Positions 9,651-19,358 are shown, counted from the first letter of the stretch. The stretch: 64,000 nucleotides of DNA from Pseudomonas cerasi (GCF_900074915.1 NZ_LT222319.1:1671001-1735000), one strand, 5' to 3'. Numbers and translations: made by a program. The notes: generated from the letters alone by a model not told the origin.

Positions 9651-10535
9651 ATGAGAATTAAGGAGAGTTTTAATCCGATCAAGGATTTTAAACTGGAGGA
9701 ACTTGATGATCCAGATTTCAAGGAGGACTCTGTTAGGGAGGAAATTATTTTTCCTATATTGAAGCATCTAGGGTATTCGGCTAGTAAGCCATATAAAATT
9801 ATTCGCAGTAAACCGCTTGTTCATCCTTTCATATCGATTGGTAGCTCTCGAAAAAAGATTACCTGCATCCCGGATTACCTCTTTGAAGTAAATGGTCAGT
9901 ATTCGTGGCTTCTTGAAGCAAAGGCTCCGGACGAAAATATCACTTCAGGGGCTCACGTTGAACAGGTTTATTCTTATGCTATTCATAGTGAGATTCGTGT
10001 GCCAATGTTTGCATTGTGTAATGGTCGGGAGTTTGTGCTTTTTAATATAAGTAAGCCGGACCCTATATTGCATTTTGCAATGGCTCTGTTGCCTCAGTAT
10101 CTGGATGAGCTTAAGAGGATTCTGGGGCCAGAAAACTCATTGAGTTATGAATTTAAGTTAGCGAAGGATCTTGGCCTGCATCTTAAGAGGCTTGGCTTTC
10201 ATCAGGTCGAGCATTTAATATTTCCAGGTGTTCCTATAAGTTTCATTGCCCAGCTTGATGGCAATATGTTCACAACTGGAAGTAGTACTGCGTTGCCTGG
10301 TGGCGACAGCTATGTTGTTTCGCTAGATTTCGGGCTGAGCGCCCTTGCTCAGTTGACAGCTAAAATACCCGCAGACGCAATGAAAAATCTCCTTGAAAGA
10401 AAATCCGCAGGGAGGTCTTGCGTCAGGTTTACAAATGCGTCGATATTGACAACTGTGGATTGTCGTGTTGGTGAGAAGCTAGAAGAAAATTCAGATGAGA
10501 TTTTTATGCCCCTCATTGTAAATAATTTTATTTGA
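9651..10535 (+). CDS. Stand-alone type I restriction HsdR N-terminal-like nuclease domain
   Basis: A 294-residue protein whose first half resembles the HsdR_N nuclease domain of type I restriction subunits. It shows an early Glu (VREEIIFPIL), D75 in IPDY, E89-A-K91 in LLEAKAP, and a QxxxY motif (Q104...Y108) that is typical of type I nucleases. No helicase follows, so it is not a full HsdR. Such lone domains occur in accessory DNA-processing or defence loci. The ATG at 9651 is chosen because homology-like sequence starts there; the open frame extends back to 9528 without support. The gene is much richer in A+T than the core genes, which suggests transfer. Confidence 0.65.
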   Translation: MRIKESFNPIKDFKLEELDDPDFKEDSVREEIIFPILKHLGYSASKPYKIIRSKPLVHPFISIGSSRKKITCIPDYLFEVNGQYSWLLEAKAPDENITSGAHVEQVYSYAIHSEIRVPMFALCNGREFVLFNISKPDPILHFAMALLPQYLDELKRILGPENSLSYEFKLAKDLGLHLKRLGFHQVEHLIFPGVPISFIAQLDGNMFTTGSSTALPGGDSYVVSLDFGLSALAQLTAKIPADAMKNLLERKSAGRSCVRFTNASILTTVDCRVGEKLEENSDEIFMPLIVNNFI

Positions 10536-10670
10536 CGTGCTCTGTTGCTGGTGAAGCAGCTGACCTCTTCGGTAGGGGTATAAAATTAGAAGAAAATGTA
10601 CGGCAGTCCACGCAGTTTTCGGAATTACGGTCGTTGTAGGCCGTTGGTTGTTGGCAAACAGCCACGTCGA

Positions 10671-10693
10671 GCGCCCGGTACGGGCGCTTTCTT
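10671..10693 (+). terminator. Hairpin with T-rich tail
   Basis: GCGCCCG pairs with CGGGCGC around a 3-base loop, followed by TTTCTTCT. It could terminate transcription from the HsdR-N-like gene. It may instead be part of degraded mobile DNA in this stretch. Confidence 0.4.
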
Positions 10694-10784
10694 CTGCCTG
10701 ATGTTGGCGCTGATGCCGAATTGCCCGACCTGCTTGGGCAAGACTGACCCTGGCATGAATAAGTAGATAGCCAGCACAGACGGC

Positions 10785-11056
10785 CGCAGCTCAAGGATTT
10801 GCTTTAGCGCATCGTTCAGCTCAGAGGCCGGAACGACGGCCTCACCGGCACTGACTGCCGACAAGCTGGCTTCCTTGTAAAGCTTGCGCCACAGGAAAAG
10901 CTGGTTGGCATTCATACCCTTGCGCCTGGCGACTACTGAGACGCTCTGCCCGGGCTCCAGGCTCTAGCGCACCATGGCCAGCTTCTGCTCGGGGCTCCAG
11001 CGCCGCCGCTCTTGACTAAGCAATTTGCCCCCACCCTTGTCGTTACTGTTAGTCAT
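10785..11056 (-). pseudogene. IS3-family transposase OrfA remnant
   Basis: Reading from the ATG at 11054-11056, the frame gives RRRWSPEQKLAMVR, then a TAG at 10964-10966 (codon 31), then [16 protein letters not shown] and [13 protein letters not shown]. This is the HTH region of IS3-family OrfA proteins, ending in [13 protein letters not shown]. The match is lost after LKQILELR near 10785, and no OrfB follows. It is a truncated, stop-containing remnant abutting the IS110-type element. Confidence 0.65.
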
Positions 11057-11066
11057 AAACATATCT

Positions 11067-12412
11067 ATGGTCACCCCCATTTTTGCAATGCTGATTAACG
11101 GGCGATGTGGTGGCTTGCTTAAATCTATCAGGCGTCTGTTGGGGCAAGCCCCGCGCCACGATGAGAGTCGCGCCCGGCGATCCTTAAAAACCCGTGCGGC
11201 TTAAAAAGCCAGATGTTTATCCAGGATCTTCGCCAGGCCGGTTGGCCGTTCACATCATCTGTTGTTCAACTATCGCAAAACCTGAAAGGTGAATCGTGGT
11301 ACAGCAACAACCGAAGGATCAGGCTTTCACCACGTCTGGCCCTGCTTCGTATTGGGTGTGGTGCGCAGAAATTGCCCAGGCTATGCGGGCCAGCTTGTTG
11401 GCCAGCGCGCAGGCAACCACGTTGGAATGCCGCCGTGTCAGCAGCGATCGCACCCATTCGGCCAACCCGCCCTTTTGGCGCTCCAGATGCCGCATATAGA
11501 CTCTTGCGCATTGCACTAATAGGCTTCGCAGGTTCTTGTCTCCCCGCTTGCTGATACCTAACAAGTTGGCTTTGCCACCGGTGCTGTACTGCCTTGGCAC
11601 TAGGCCTAGCGAAGCCGCGAAGTCTCGACTACAGCCGTACTGCTGTCCGTCGCCCATTTCCACAGCCAGCAGGCTGGCGGTGATCGGGCCGATACATGGC
11701 ATGCTCAGCAAGCGACGGCCTAGATCATCGTCAGCCAGTTGGCCCGCCAGTTCTTTATCCAATTGCTTGATTTGCTCGTCCAAGTAGACGAAATGATCAT
11801 GCAGACGGTGCAGCAACACCGTCAGCCGAACAGGCAACTCATGCTCCGCCAGAACGGCCGACAGGCGTTTCATCACGGCCAGGCCTTGCGGCAGACTGAT
11901 ACCGAACTCGAGCAAGAAACCGTGCATCCGGTTGACCGCCTTGGTGCGGTCTCGGATCAGCGATTCGCGCAGCCGATGCAATACTGAAAGAGTCTGCTGG
12001 CCTTCGGTCTTCGGCGAAACAAAGCGCATTGTCGGGCGCGAAGCGGCCTCGCAGATGGCCTGCGCATCGACGAAATCATTTTTGTTGCCTTTGACGAAGG
12101 GCTTAACGAACTGCGGGGAAATCAGCTTGGCCTGATGCCCTAGGGCGGTCAGTTCGCGTGCGACGAAGTGCGCTCCGGCGCAGGCTTCCATCACCACGGT
12201 GCACGCGGGCAGGTTGGCAAAGAACCGCATCATCTGCTGTCGTGAAAGCTTCTTGCGAAACAGCTCTCGGCCAGGTTTGTCTTGGCCGTGCAGATGGAAG
12301 GTTTGTTTGCCGAGGTCGATACCGACCAGTGCCAAATTGCTCATGGTGATGGTCTCCGAATTAAAAACACCCTACGAAAGCGTAGCCTTCGCAGGATGTC
12401 GGGGGTGACCAT
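11067..12412 (-). mobile_element. IS110-family (IS1111-like) insertion sequence
   Basis: A full-length transposase gene lies between two 12-base inverted repeats, ATGGTCACCCCC at 11067-11078 and its complement at 12401-12412. Sub-terminal inverted repeats of about this size are typical of the IS1111 subgroup. No target duplication was identified. The exact outer borders are an estimate. Confidence 0.65.
11319..12344 (-). CDS. IS110-family transposase
   Basis: A 341-residue DEDD transposase that carries out cut-and-paste movement of the element. The N-terminus VGIDLGKQTFHLHG carries the first Asp, and KNDFVDAQAICEA matches the catalytic domain of IS110 transposases. The C-terminal transposase_20 region contains LLSMPCIGPITASLL and a conserved Ser-type segment, AASLGLVPRQYSTGGK. 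There are no frameshifts. A typical long untranslated region of about 240 bases lies between the stop codon and the element end. Confidence 0.93.
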   Translation of the reverse strand: MSNLALVGIDLGKQTFHLHGQDKPGRELFRKKLSRQQMMRFFANLPACTVVMEACAGAHFVARELTALGHQAKLISPQFVKPFVKGNKNDFVDAQAICEAASRPTMRFVSPKTEGQQTLSVLHRLRESLIRDRTKAVNRMHGFLLEFGISLPQGLAVMKRLSAVLAEHELPVRLTVLLHRLHDHFVYLDEQIKQLDKELAGQLADDDLGRRLLSMPCIGPITASLLAVEMGDGQQYGCSRDFAASLGLVPRQYSTGGKANLLGISKRGDKNLRSLLVQCARVYMRHLERQKGGLAEWVRSLLTRRHSNVVACALANKLARIAWAISAHHTQYEAGPDVVKA

Positions 12413-12758
12413 CTCATTACCCGTCTGCCTACCCCTTATCTTAAATATCCTGTCTTTCAAGTGGCTCGTTCACGTCCTTGAAGAATCGATGTTCGAGAGA
12501 GTGAGCACGTTCAGGTTTTTGGAGGCTTTACCCGCTTCGCTTTAGAGATCAAGTGATGGGTCTTAATACCGCTATCAGCCTCGGACCGGGATGCGCTGGC
12601 TGGGTGATGCTGGTCGGGTGGCGCTGAGGCTGCTATGGGCGCTGCGTTTCGTGCTAGGCGGGATGGCGGACTACTTGCGCGACCACCGCATCGAGGTGTT
12701 TCAGCAGTAATGAAGGAGGTGTTGATCCGAACCCCGCTTCATGGCCACGGAACGGAGA
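12413..12758. other. Gap with one unassigned 39-codon ORF
   Basis: No convincing gene. A small + strand ORF at 12591-12710 encodes 39 residues (MRWLGDAGRVALRLL..., ending RIEVFQQ) with normal Pseudomonas-like codon use. It may be the tail of a lost gene at the end of the IS110 element. I do not recognise it. Confidence 0.4.
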
Positions 12759-13433
12759 TCATCCAGCGCACTTGCCCAGCTTGATGGTTTTGCCTAGGGC
12801 GAACAGCGTGCTGTCGATGTGCATCAGGTAATCCGCTGACTCTTTAAGTTGCGGGTCGAAGCATTCGGTTTTCAGCCAGCTCTTGTAATCGTTGATACCA
12901 GAGACCTGGTTGTTGAGCAATGTGATCCGGCGGATGGAGTCCATCTTTTTTTCGTCGTTGCGATCGGCGCGCCATAGCAGGAAACCACGCAGGACATGCT
13001 GGTCGATGATGGGCTCGCGCTTGTCGGCAAGGTGGCGGCCAAACTGGTGGAACACCTGTCCCGGGCCGTTTTTCCGGGCAGTGTCGGCATGGGCGCCGCG
13101 CACTCCTTCGACGATGTGCGTCACCTTCGCCAGGTCGCCGTTCTTCCAAGCAATGGAATAGAGCAGCTTTTCCAGCGGTGACAGCGTCCTGGCGCTGATT
13201 CGGGGGTGGAGCTCGCCCTCGTCGGTCAGCAGCCCGTCGGCTATCAGGGTGGCGATCTCATCGCTGTTGATCGAGAGCCGCAGTTCCGGGTAGTCATTAC
13301 GGTCCAGTCGATTGACATGAAGGTCGGGGCGCTGGGAGACGATGGCCGAAAACTCATCGGTAGAGCGTGCCCGTAGAATGTCGGCGAACACCGCATCGAC
13401 CAGCTTCAGGGCTTGGACGTTGTTCACCTTCAA
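12759..13433 (-). CDS. Unknown protein, partner of the adjacent nuclease-like gene
   Basis: A 224-residue soluble protein with no family I recognise. It is mainly charged and probably helical, with no signal peptide or membrane segment. The TTG at 13433 overlaps the stop of the preceding nuclease-like gene by 4 bases; a GTG at 13427 is an alternative start. The tight overlap suggests that the two products are made together and act together. It may be a regulatory, specificity or immunity partner, but the sequence gives no direct evidence for any of these. Confidence 0.6.
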   Translation of the reverse strand: MKVNNVQALKLVDAVFADILRARSTDEFSAIVSQRPDLHVNRLDRNDYPELRLSINSDEIATLIADGLLTDEGELHPRISARTLSPLEKLLYSIAWKNGDLAKVTHIVEGVRGAHADTARKNGPGQVFHQFGRHLADKREPIIDQHVLRGFLLWRADRNDEKKMDSIRRITLLNNQVSGINDYKSWLKTECFDPQLKESADYLMHIDSTLFALGKTIKLGKCAG

Positions 13434-14002
13434 GCGTCCTCGCCGACGTTGTTGTAGGTCTTGCGGTTGACCAGCCAGGGCAATGCTGGCTGGCTGCGAA
13501 CGTGCTTGTAGCGGCCCCTGGCGAATTCATAGGTTTTCAGCTCCTGGAAATAGCGACTGCGCCCGTGCCATTCATAGGTCACGAGAAATACCAGCAATGG
13601 CTTGTCCGCGTGTTCCCATACCCCGTGTATGCGCTCCAGCGCCATCTGCAGCTCAGTGACCCTGGTGTAGCCGATGAAGGTCTGAAACACTGCATCATCA
13701 GCGCGTTTCAGCAGCTTTTCGAACTCATTGATATCGGTATGGGCGCGTTTCCATTCCCATTCCACATAGGACAGGGTTTGTTCCGGAAAACGTATGACTG
13801 CATCGGTACGGCCGCCTTGCTCGAATAGTGCGCGAGCGCCGAGCAGGGTCGCGCATTGCCTGACCACCAAGCCGATATGAATAGTCCAGTTGGCAGGGTT
13901 GGCCATGGAGTGCTCCTCTGTCACGGGAAAGTCTCGATACCAGAGGCAGTTGAAGAGGGTTACGAAATCTCGTTCGATGCGTTTCACCGGCATTCCTTGC
14001 AT
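13430..14002 (-). CDS. Putative PD-(D/E)XK-like nuclease protein
   Basis: A protein of up to 190 residues. GRTDAVI (D67) is followed 14 residues later by YVEWEWKRA, giving E83-x-K85, which matches the D...ExK spacing of small PD-(D/E)XK nucleases. A further helical region has DDAVFQTFIGYTR. The start is uncertain: the ATG at 14002 gives the longest frame but has no ribosome site, whereas the ATG at 13906 (residue 33, MANPANW) has AGAGGAG seven bases upstream. The gene is first in a two-gene unit with 12759-13433. The nuclease call is inference from motif spacing only. Confidence 0.5.
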   Translation of the reverse strand: MQGMPVKRIERDFVTLFNCLWYRDFPVTEEHSMANPANWTIHIGLVVRQCATLLGARALFEQGGRTDAVIRFPEQTLSYVEWEWKRAHTDINEFEKLLKRADDAVFQTFIGYTRVTELQMALERIHGVWEHADKPLLVFLVTYEWHGRSRYFQELKTYEFARGRYKHVRSQPALPWLVNRKTYNNVGEDA

Positions 14003-14130
14003 GGGGCAGGAGGAGGGGGGGCATCATATTGCAATAATGTGGCGATGGCACACCGCCTCATAATTACTGTTGCTGCAGGGCCATGTGTTTGCGGTACCTG
14101 CAGTGTGCTGAACTGCTGCGTCAGCAACGT

Positions 14131-14470
14131 CTAGACGGGGGATACAGCAATATCGGGAGTGTGTCCCCGGTCCAGCTGGCGCAACTGGAATTTCACGGCT
14201 GTCATGGTGCCCATCGACGCCAGTGCCTTGTTCATCCAGATGATGGGTCGTAGTTTCGAAGCATTGTCCCGCCCCTGGCGCCACTGCCTTGCCAGGTCGG
14301 GCTCCATGGCCAAAACGGTACCGTTCCCAGCCATGGCAATACCCGAAGCGATCACCTGTTCTACCACGGCGCGATGTCGGATGCCGCCGGCAACCATCAG
14401 CGGCATTTCCGTCACGCCCTGCAAATCCCGGGCAAAGTCGATGAAGTAGGCGTTCTGGGCTAGGGGCCGT
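14131..14470 (-). pseudogene. C-terminal remnant of a NADH:flavin oxidoreductase (old yellow enzyme family)
   Basis: About 110 codons resemble the last third of OYE-type oxidoreductases. The FMN-phosphate region is visible as PLMVAGGIRHRAVVEQVI followed by GNGTVLAMEPDLARQW. The upstream part of the barrel and the catalytic residues are absent, and the frame before AQNAYFIDF is unrelated. The gene was truncated before or during assembly of this accessory region. Confidence 0.7.
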
Positions 14471-14608
14471 CCGTAGGGCGCTGTAGGTGTTCCTCTAGCA
14501 GTGCTCCGGCCCAAGCTCGATTGTGCCGCTTCTAATAAGTCTCGGCGTCGGTTTACGCCGAGGATGAGGCATAGCATTATGATGCCATTCGAAAGCAGGA
14601 GCATTAGT

Positions 14609-15487
14609 ATGGCAGCTTGGATGGCGAGGTTAATGAATAGGCCATTTCAATGGTTTGAGTCTTTCGTTAAACCAGGAGATGATCTTGGCGTCAAAGGACT
14701 ATATCGAATTTTTATTTTCGCATTATTAGTTGTTTCGGCGATTTTTTTAATCGATGTGGCATTGACCCTCTCCACAAATAAGGAGAGCGAACCAAGTCAC
14801 GGGGTTTTTGGTGATTTTTTTGGCGGAGTGGCCAACCCTTTTTTGACGTTCCTTACATTTATGGGCTTGCTTCTGACAATAGTTGTTCAGAAAGTGGAAC
14901 TAAGAGATTCAAGGGAGGAAATGAAGCGCTCCGCAGATGCTTTGAGTGAGCAGGTAGTGGCCTTCAGGAAGCAGAGCTTTGAGGTGACTTTTTTGAAAAT
15001 GCTCGAGATTCACTCCGCGCTTACCCAGTCGATAGATCTGTTGTTAGTAAAAGCCAACAAGACCGTCACCGGGACAGACTGTATGGCTCGCTTCCATTTG
15101 AGGCTAAAAACAAAATACCGTAGTAAATTTAAAGGTAATGGAATGTCTTTTGACGGCATGACACTGCAAGGTATGGAGGAACTAAAATCTATGTATGTTG
15201 AGTATTGGGAGCCTACTAGAAAAAATTTGCATAGCTGGCATGAAAGCCTTTCAGTAATTCTGGGATATATTGAGTCGGAGTCCAGTTCAAATGAACCCTA
15301 CCTGTCGATGGTATCTGCTCAGCTATCGGAATATGAAAAAATATTAGTTTTTTATCATGTTGCTCTTCACGATCAAGCTCGGTTGAAAAAGCTGGTTTTA
15401 GAGTTGGGTTTTTTGAGAAACTTACCCGCTGATCTTCTCCTTCATAAAAGTCATATGCAGTTGTTGCCGACGACGAGTTTTTTGTAG
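14609..15487 (+). CDS. AbiC-like putative phage abortive-infection membrane protein
   Basis: A 292-residue protein with two N-terminal membrane helices (about residues 27-47 and 63-88). The second carries FFGGVANPFLTFLTF and ends in VVQKVELRDSREE, followed by a short coiled coil and a soluble helical domain. This layout and the GG-x-NP...Q-x-x-EL signature are those of putative AbiC-type phage-resistance proteins. AGGAG at 14597-14601 places the start at 14609 rather than at the upstream in-frame ATG. The sequence is A+T-rich compared with core genes and intact. The defence role is inferred from the family. Confidence 0.65.
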   Translation: MAAWMARLMNRPFQWFESFVKPGDDLGVKGLYRIFIFALLVVSAIFLIDVALTLSTNKESEPSHGVFGDFFGGVANPFLTFLTFMGLLLTIVVQKVELRDSREEMKRSADALSEQVVAFRKQSFEVTFLKMLEIHSALTQSIDLLLVKANKTVTGTDCMARFHLRLKTKYRSKFKGNGMSFDGMTLQGMEELKSMYVEYWEPTRKNLHSWHESLSVILGYIESESSSNEPYLSMVSAQLSEYEKILVFYHVALHDQARLKKLVLELGFLRNLPADLLLHKSHMQLLPTTSFL

Positions 15488-16092
15488 GACGACTGCAAGC
15501 GAGCGGGGTTGGTCTCTCGGAAAGCTAGGGTGCATCATTAGCCTGCAAGGTGTCTAAAAAATGGACGTGATTTAGACCTCTCGAGCATGGTGTGTACATT
15601 CGGCTGCCCAATCTCTGAATGTGCTACGAAACCGATGCGCAGTGATGACTCTGTCACTGCTACCACGCGGGCCTTTGCCCTCATCTTCGAGGTCTCTATG
15701 ATCCACGCGACGCAGGGCCATCAACATGGCTATGTTGCTAATCGGTCCGTGCTCCTGGAAACAGTCGCGAGCTTCTTTGGATTCGTGGGAGCCTGTTTAG
15801 CTCAACTGCGGGGCACGTTGCAGAGCAAGCGTCAGCCAGCCGTAAACCTGAAGATCGATGGCTCGCAACGGCGCGTCGATCTGAAGGTGGATAATATCGA
15901 CATAGCCTTCCTCATGGGCAAACTGCAATGGTTCATCGACCACTGACAGCAACGTTCAGAAACTCTACAATTCTCATCTTGGCCCTCACTGTATTAAGGG
16001 GTTAAGGCGTAAGCCCTGCATTGGTTTTGATCGAGCATTTCGTAGCGCTCACTTGCTGAAACCCAAAGAATTCAAAATCGAAAGGACTCTTC
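15488..16092. other. Gap without a confident gene
   Basis: A 119-codon + strand frame at 15587-15946 ends in RRVDLKVDNID...LQWFIDH and could be the tail of a lost gene. It has no good start signal and no family I recognise. The rest contains no visible RNA gene or repeat. Confidence 0.4.
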
Positions 16093-16780
16093 ATGACTGC
16101 AGGTAGCAGAAGCCAATCCACCTCCACGGAACTGACTGGTGGGGCAGGATTCAACTACGAAGACCAAGTAGTGGCTTACTACCTCGTGGCGCTACTGCTC
16201 GAAGGACATGCGGCGGGATGTACCGGGGTGGTCAGGTCCGTTGCGGTACAGCAGGCGGCCGATCATCCGATGGATGATCTTATCGTGGAGATGAAGGACG
16301 AAGCCGGTAAGCGAGTGCTCGGCCTGCAAGTAAAACGTTCGTTGCGGCTCACTGCGGCGGCTAGCAATTCAGATTTTCTCAGCATTATGACTGCCGCTGC
16401 CGCTACCCGGCGGCTGCCGACTTTCCAGGTCGGCCGCGATGCCTATGGCTTTGTGACCGAGCATGTTGCGGTGGCGAGTTACCGTTCGATCAACCGGTTG
16501 ATTGACTGGGCCCGCGCAGATGTCTTTGGAAAAGATTTTGCTAGGCGCTTCGAGGTCGGGGGAACTGCGGCCGCTTCAGAGCGTTCTTTGCGGACAGAAC
16601 TGCAGCCGTTGACTGAGACACAGACAAAGAACGAAGAAAAGGACTTCTATCAACACCTTGTAGCGCTGCGTATTGACGGACTCGGTGAGGGCGGCATTTA
16701 TCGTGGCGCCGTAATCACCCAGTTGAAAGGGGTGATCGCTAGCGATCAGGAAGGGCTTCCAGAGTTGTTGTTCAATCGGT
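16093..16780 (+). pseudogene. Truncated Cap4-like/DUF4297-type nuclease gene, N-terminal part
   Basis: A good AAGGA lies before the ATG at 16093. The start of the protein carries the TGGAGFNYEDQVVAYYL signature (E23), then DDLIV (D61/D62) and LQVKRS (Q79-x-K81), an E...D...QxK arrangement like the dsDNA-nuclease domain of Cap4/DUF4297 proteins, which usually lead a much larger NTPase or sensor protein. After about codon 229 the frame runs into antisense of the RND fragment, so the last 20-odd residues are not native. The effector domain survives, but the sensor is gone. Confidence 0.6.
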
Positions 16781-16782
16781 TA

Positions 16783-18090
16783 ACCGTTGTAGCGCTCCAG
16801 TTGCACGGGTGCTGTTCGCCAACTTGCTTTTGCGAATGCCGAAAAGAGCACTAATTTGGCCGAGGTTTTTCCATCTGCTCCGATGCTGGTGATGGGGACA
16901 GCCATGTTCATGACGTCCTGCGGTGTCATGCGATGCGAGGCATCAGCTTGCAGGTAAACACGCAATACATTGCCATCGCGACTAAAGTCGTTGGCATAAG
17001 CCGAGCCAAAATTGATTGCCAAAGTGGCATTGACGTCGGCAATTTGCAGGCCTAGGGCGCGCGCGTGAATGCGGTCGATCTCGACATACAACTGAGGGGC
17101 GTCCCCTTGGCCATCAGGGCGAACGCCTGCCAAGGCTGGGTTCTTCATCGCCAGGGCGATGATTGCGTTGCGCGCTTCAACAAGGCTACCCCGGTCCGAT
17201 CCGCTGCGGTCTTCGATCTTCATCGAAAAGCCAGTTGCGTTACCCAACGAAGGGATAGGAGGAAGGTTGAGCGGATACACCGTCGCGCCTGCGATCTCGC
17301 TCACGGCTGCCATGGTGCCGCCAATCAACGCCTCCACGCCGTCGCCTTTGCCCGTCCGCTCTTCCCAAGGTATCAAGTCCACGAACGACATAGCTGCGGA
17401 CTGGCTTTGCCCTGAAAAGTTGTAGCCGATAATCGACATCACATTGCGCACTTCAGGTTGTGTACGCAGGTACGCTTCGGCCTTGGCAACCGCTACTTTT
17501 GTTTGGGCCATGGTTGCACTGGGAGGGGCGTCGTAGTTAATCATGTACGAGCCCTGGTCTTCGGTCGGGAGGTAACCACCAGGCAAGCGCATGAACATCA
17601 ACACGGTGATGGCCAACACCACCAGGAACGCGGCCAACCAACGCAGTGGCGCGCTGGTCATTGTGCCCACGGCGTTCGCGTAGCGATCCGTTGCGCGGCC
17701 AAAACGTCGATTGAATCCGTCGAAGAAGCGTTGCAGTAGGCTTCGATGGGCCGGGTGAGGTTCAGCATTGCCACGGTAAGCCGGTTGCGCATGGGCTTTC
17801 AGCAAAGTAGCGCAGAGGGCCGGGGTAAGCGTCAGTGCCAGGACCGCAGAGAAAAAAATCGATACCGCGAGCGTGACTGAGAACTGTCGATAAATACCCC
17901 CGGTAGAACCGGGCACGAAGGCCATGGGGACGAACACAGCCACCAACACCAACGTAATGCCAATAATGGCGCCACGTATCTGACCCATTGCCTTGACGGT
18001 GGCGCGCCGAGGTGACAGTCCTTCCTGTGCCATCAACCGCTCGACGTTTTCCACGACCACGATGGCATCGTCAACCAGAATAGCAATGCC
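16783..18090 (-). pseudogene. Internal fragment of an RND multidrug efflux permease
   Basis: About 430 codons match the middle of HAE1-type inner-membrane RND pumps. They begin inside the transmembrane-helix-4 motif (ILVDDAIVVVENVER) and pass through FVPMAFVPGSTGGIYRQFS, LTLTPALCATLL and the periplasmic domain, ending near QLERYNG. The N-terminal third and the final transmembrane domain are absent. The 5' side is joined out of frame to the MFS gene, and the 3' side is joined to the nuclease gene remnant in opposite orientation. It cannot encode a working pump. Confidence 0.85.
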
Positions 18091-19358
18091 AACCCCAAGG
18101 TTCCGCCCAGATTGCGCGACATGTTGTAAAGGCCTGCGGCATCGCCAGCATCCTGGGTTTCGACCGAGCGCATTGACAGCTGACTAAGGGGCATCATGAC
18201 CAGGATTTGCCCGAAACCCCTTAGCAGTTGAGACAGTACGAAATCGTGACCAACGCTAGTCGCTGTCAGATACGTGTCCACATAACAACTTGCCCAATAG
18301 AGAACCAGCCCTAGCCCTATAAGCAGGCGGGCATCGCCTCGGCCCAGTATTTTGGGTAAAAGCGGCAGCAGCAGGAAGGCCGGGATACCTGATAGCAGCA
18401 TGATCGATCCGGATTGCTGTGCGTTATAGCCAGACAGGACTCCCAAGAATTGAGGAACGAGATAGGCCGTACCATAGAGCCCTGCACCTACCGCTGTGCC
18501 GATCAGTAGCACGCTGCCAAAAGTACTGTTGGCCAGTAATCTCAGACGCAATATCGAGTCATTCGACGTAAATTGGCTGAGCGCGAGCATCATGAATCCA
18601 GAAATCATCGCGACGCTCAGCCAGATAATCAGCGTCGAATCAAACCAGTGCTCACGTTGGCCCTCTTCAAGGACGACGGTCAGGGAGCTAAGGCCCATGG
18701 CGAGACCAATGATTCCGAGCCAATCTGCTTTGATGAACCGCTCAAGGTTTGCTCGCTCTGCCGGAAGTCCGGTCAGCAACAACGTAATCAGTGCAATGCT
18801 GATAGGCAGGTTGAGAAAGAAGCACCATTTCCAGCTGATATTTTCGGTCAGCCAGCCGCCAATCACCGGGCCGAGTAACGGTCCTAGAATGGCTGTCATG
18901 CCGAACAACGTCGTGCCAATGGGGAGTTGATGGGCGGGCAGGCGGGTACGGATAATGGTTTGCGCGGTAGGAATCATCGCTCCCCCTGCAAAGCCTTGTC
19001 CGACGCGCCCCGCGATCATTGCCCCCAAACTTGAAGACAGTCCGCAGAAGAGCGAAAATAAGGTAAACATCATGGCGGTCCCTATTAGAAACCGCCTCAG
19101 GCCAAGTACTCGCGTCAGCCAAGCTGCGAGCGGAATCATCACGATTTCAGACATCAGGTAGCCGGTTGCGATCCAGGTGCCTTCTGTGCCGGTAGCGCCA
19201 ATCTGCCCTTGAATTTGAGGGAGGGCCGAGTTAGTGATGGATATGTCCAGGGTGGCTAAAAGAGCGCCTAATGAACCCGCTGCCACAGCTATCCAGTCAG
19301 TTAGCGAGGCGTTTGGGACAGCTTGTTCTATCGAGGAGACGGTTGATGTCTCAGCCAT
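18085..19358 (-). pseudogene. EmrB/QacA-type (DHA2) MFS drug exporter, C-terminally truncated
   Basis: A 14-helix DHA2-family exporter intact for about 425 codons. It contains the motif A region and motif C-like LGPLLGPVIGGWL, and it runs to MSRNLGGTLGLAL, which normally lies roughly 80 residues before the end. There it jumps into the RND gene in another frame and stops at 18033 after nonsense residues. The ATG at 19358 (MAETSTVSS) overlaps the stop of the membrane-fusion protein gene (ATGGCTGA), the typical emrAB arrangement. The last helices are missing, so export is doubtful. Confidence 0.85.

Noticed and set aside
10536..10784. Possible small RNA or toxin gene before the IS3 remnant
   Set aside because: Apart from one hairpin, no promoter, conserved structure or coding frame could be supported.
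16780..16854. C-terminal 25 residues of the Cap4-like frame (CCSPTCFCECRKEH) as a cysteine-rich metal site
   Set aside because: This stretch is antisense to the RND fragment and appears only because of the rearrangement.
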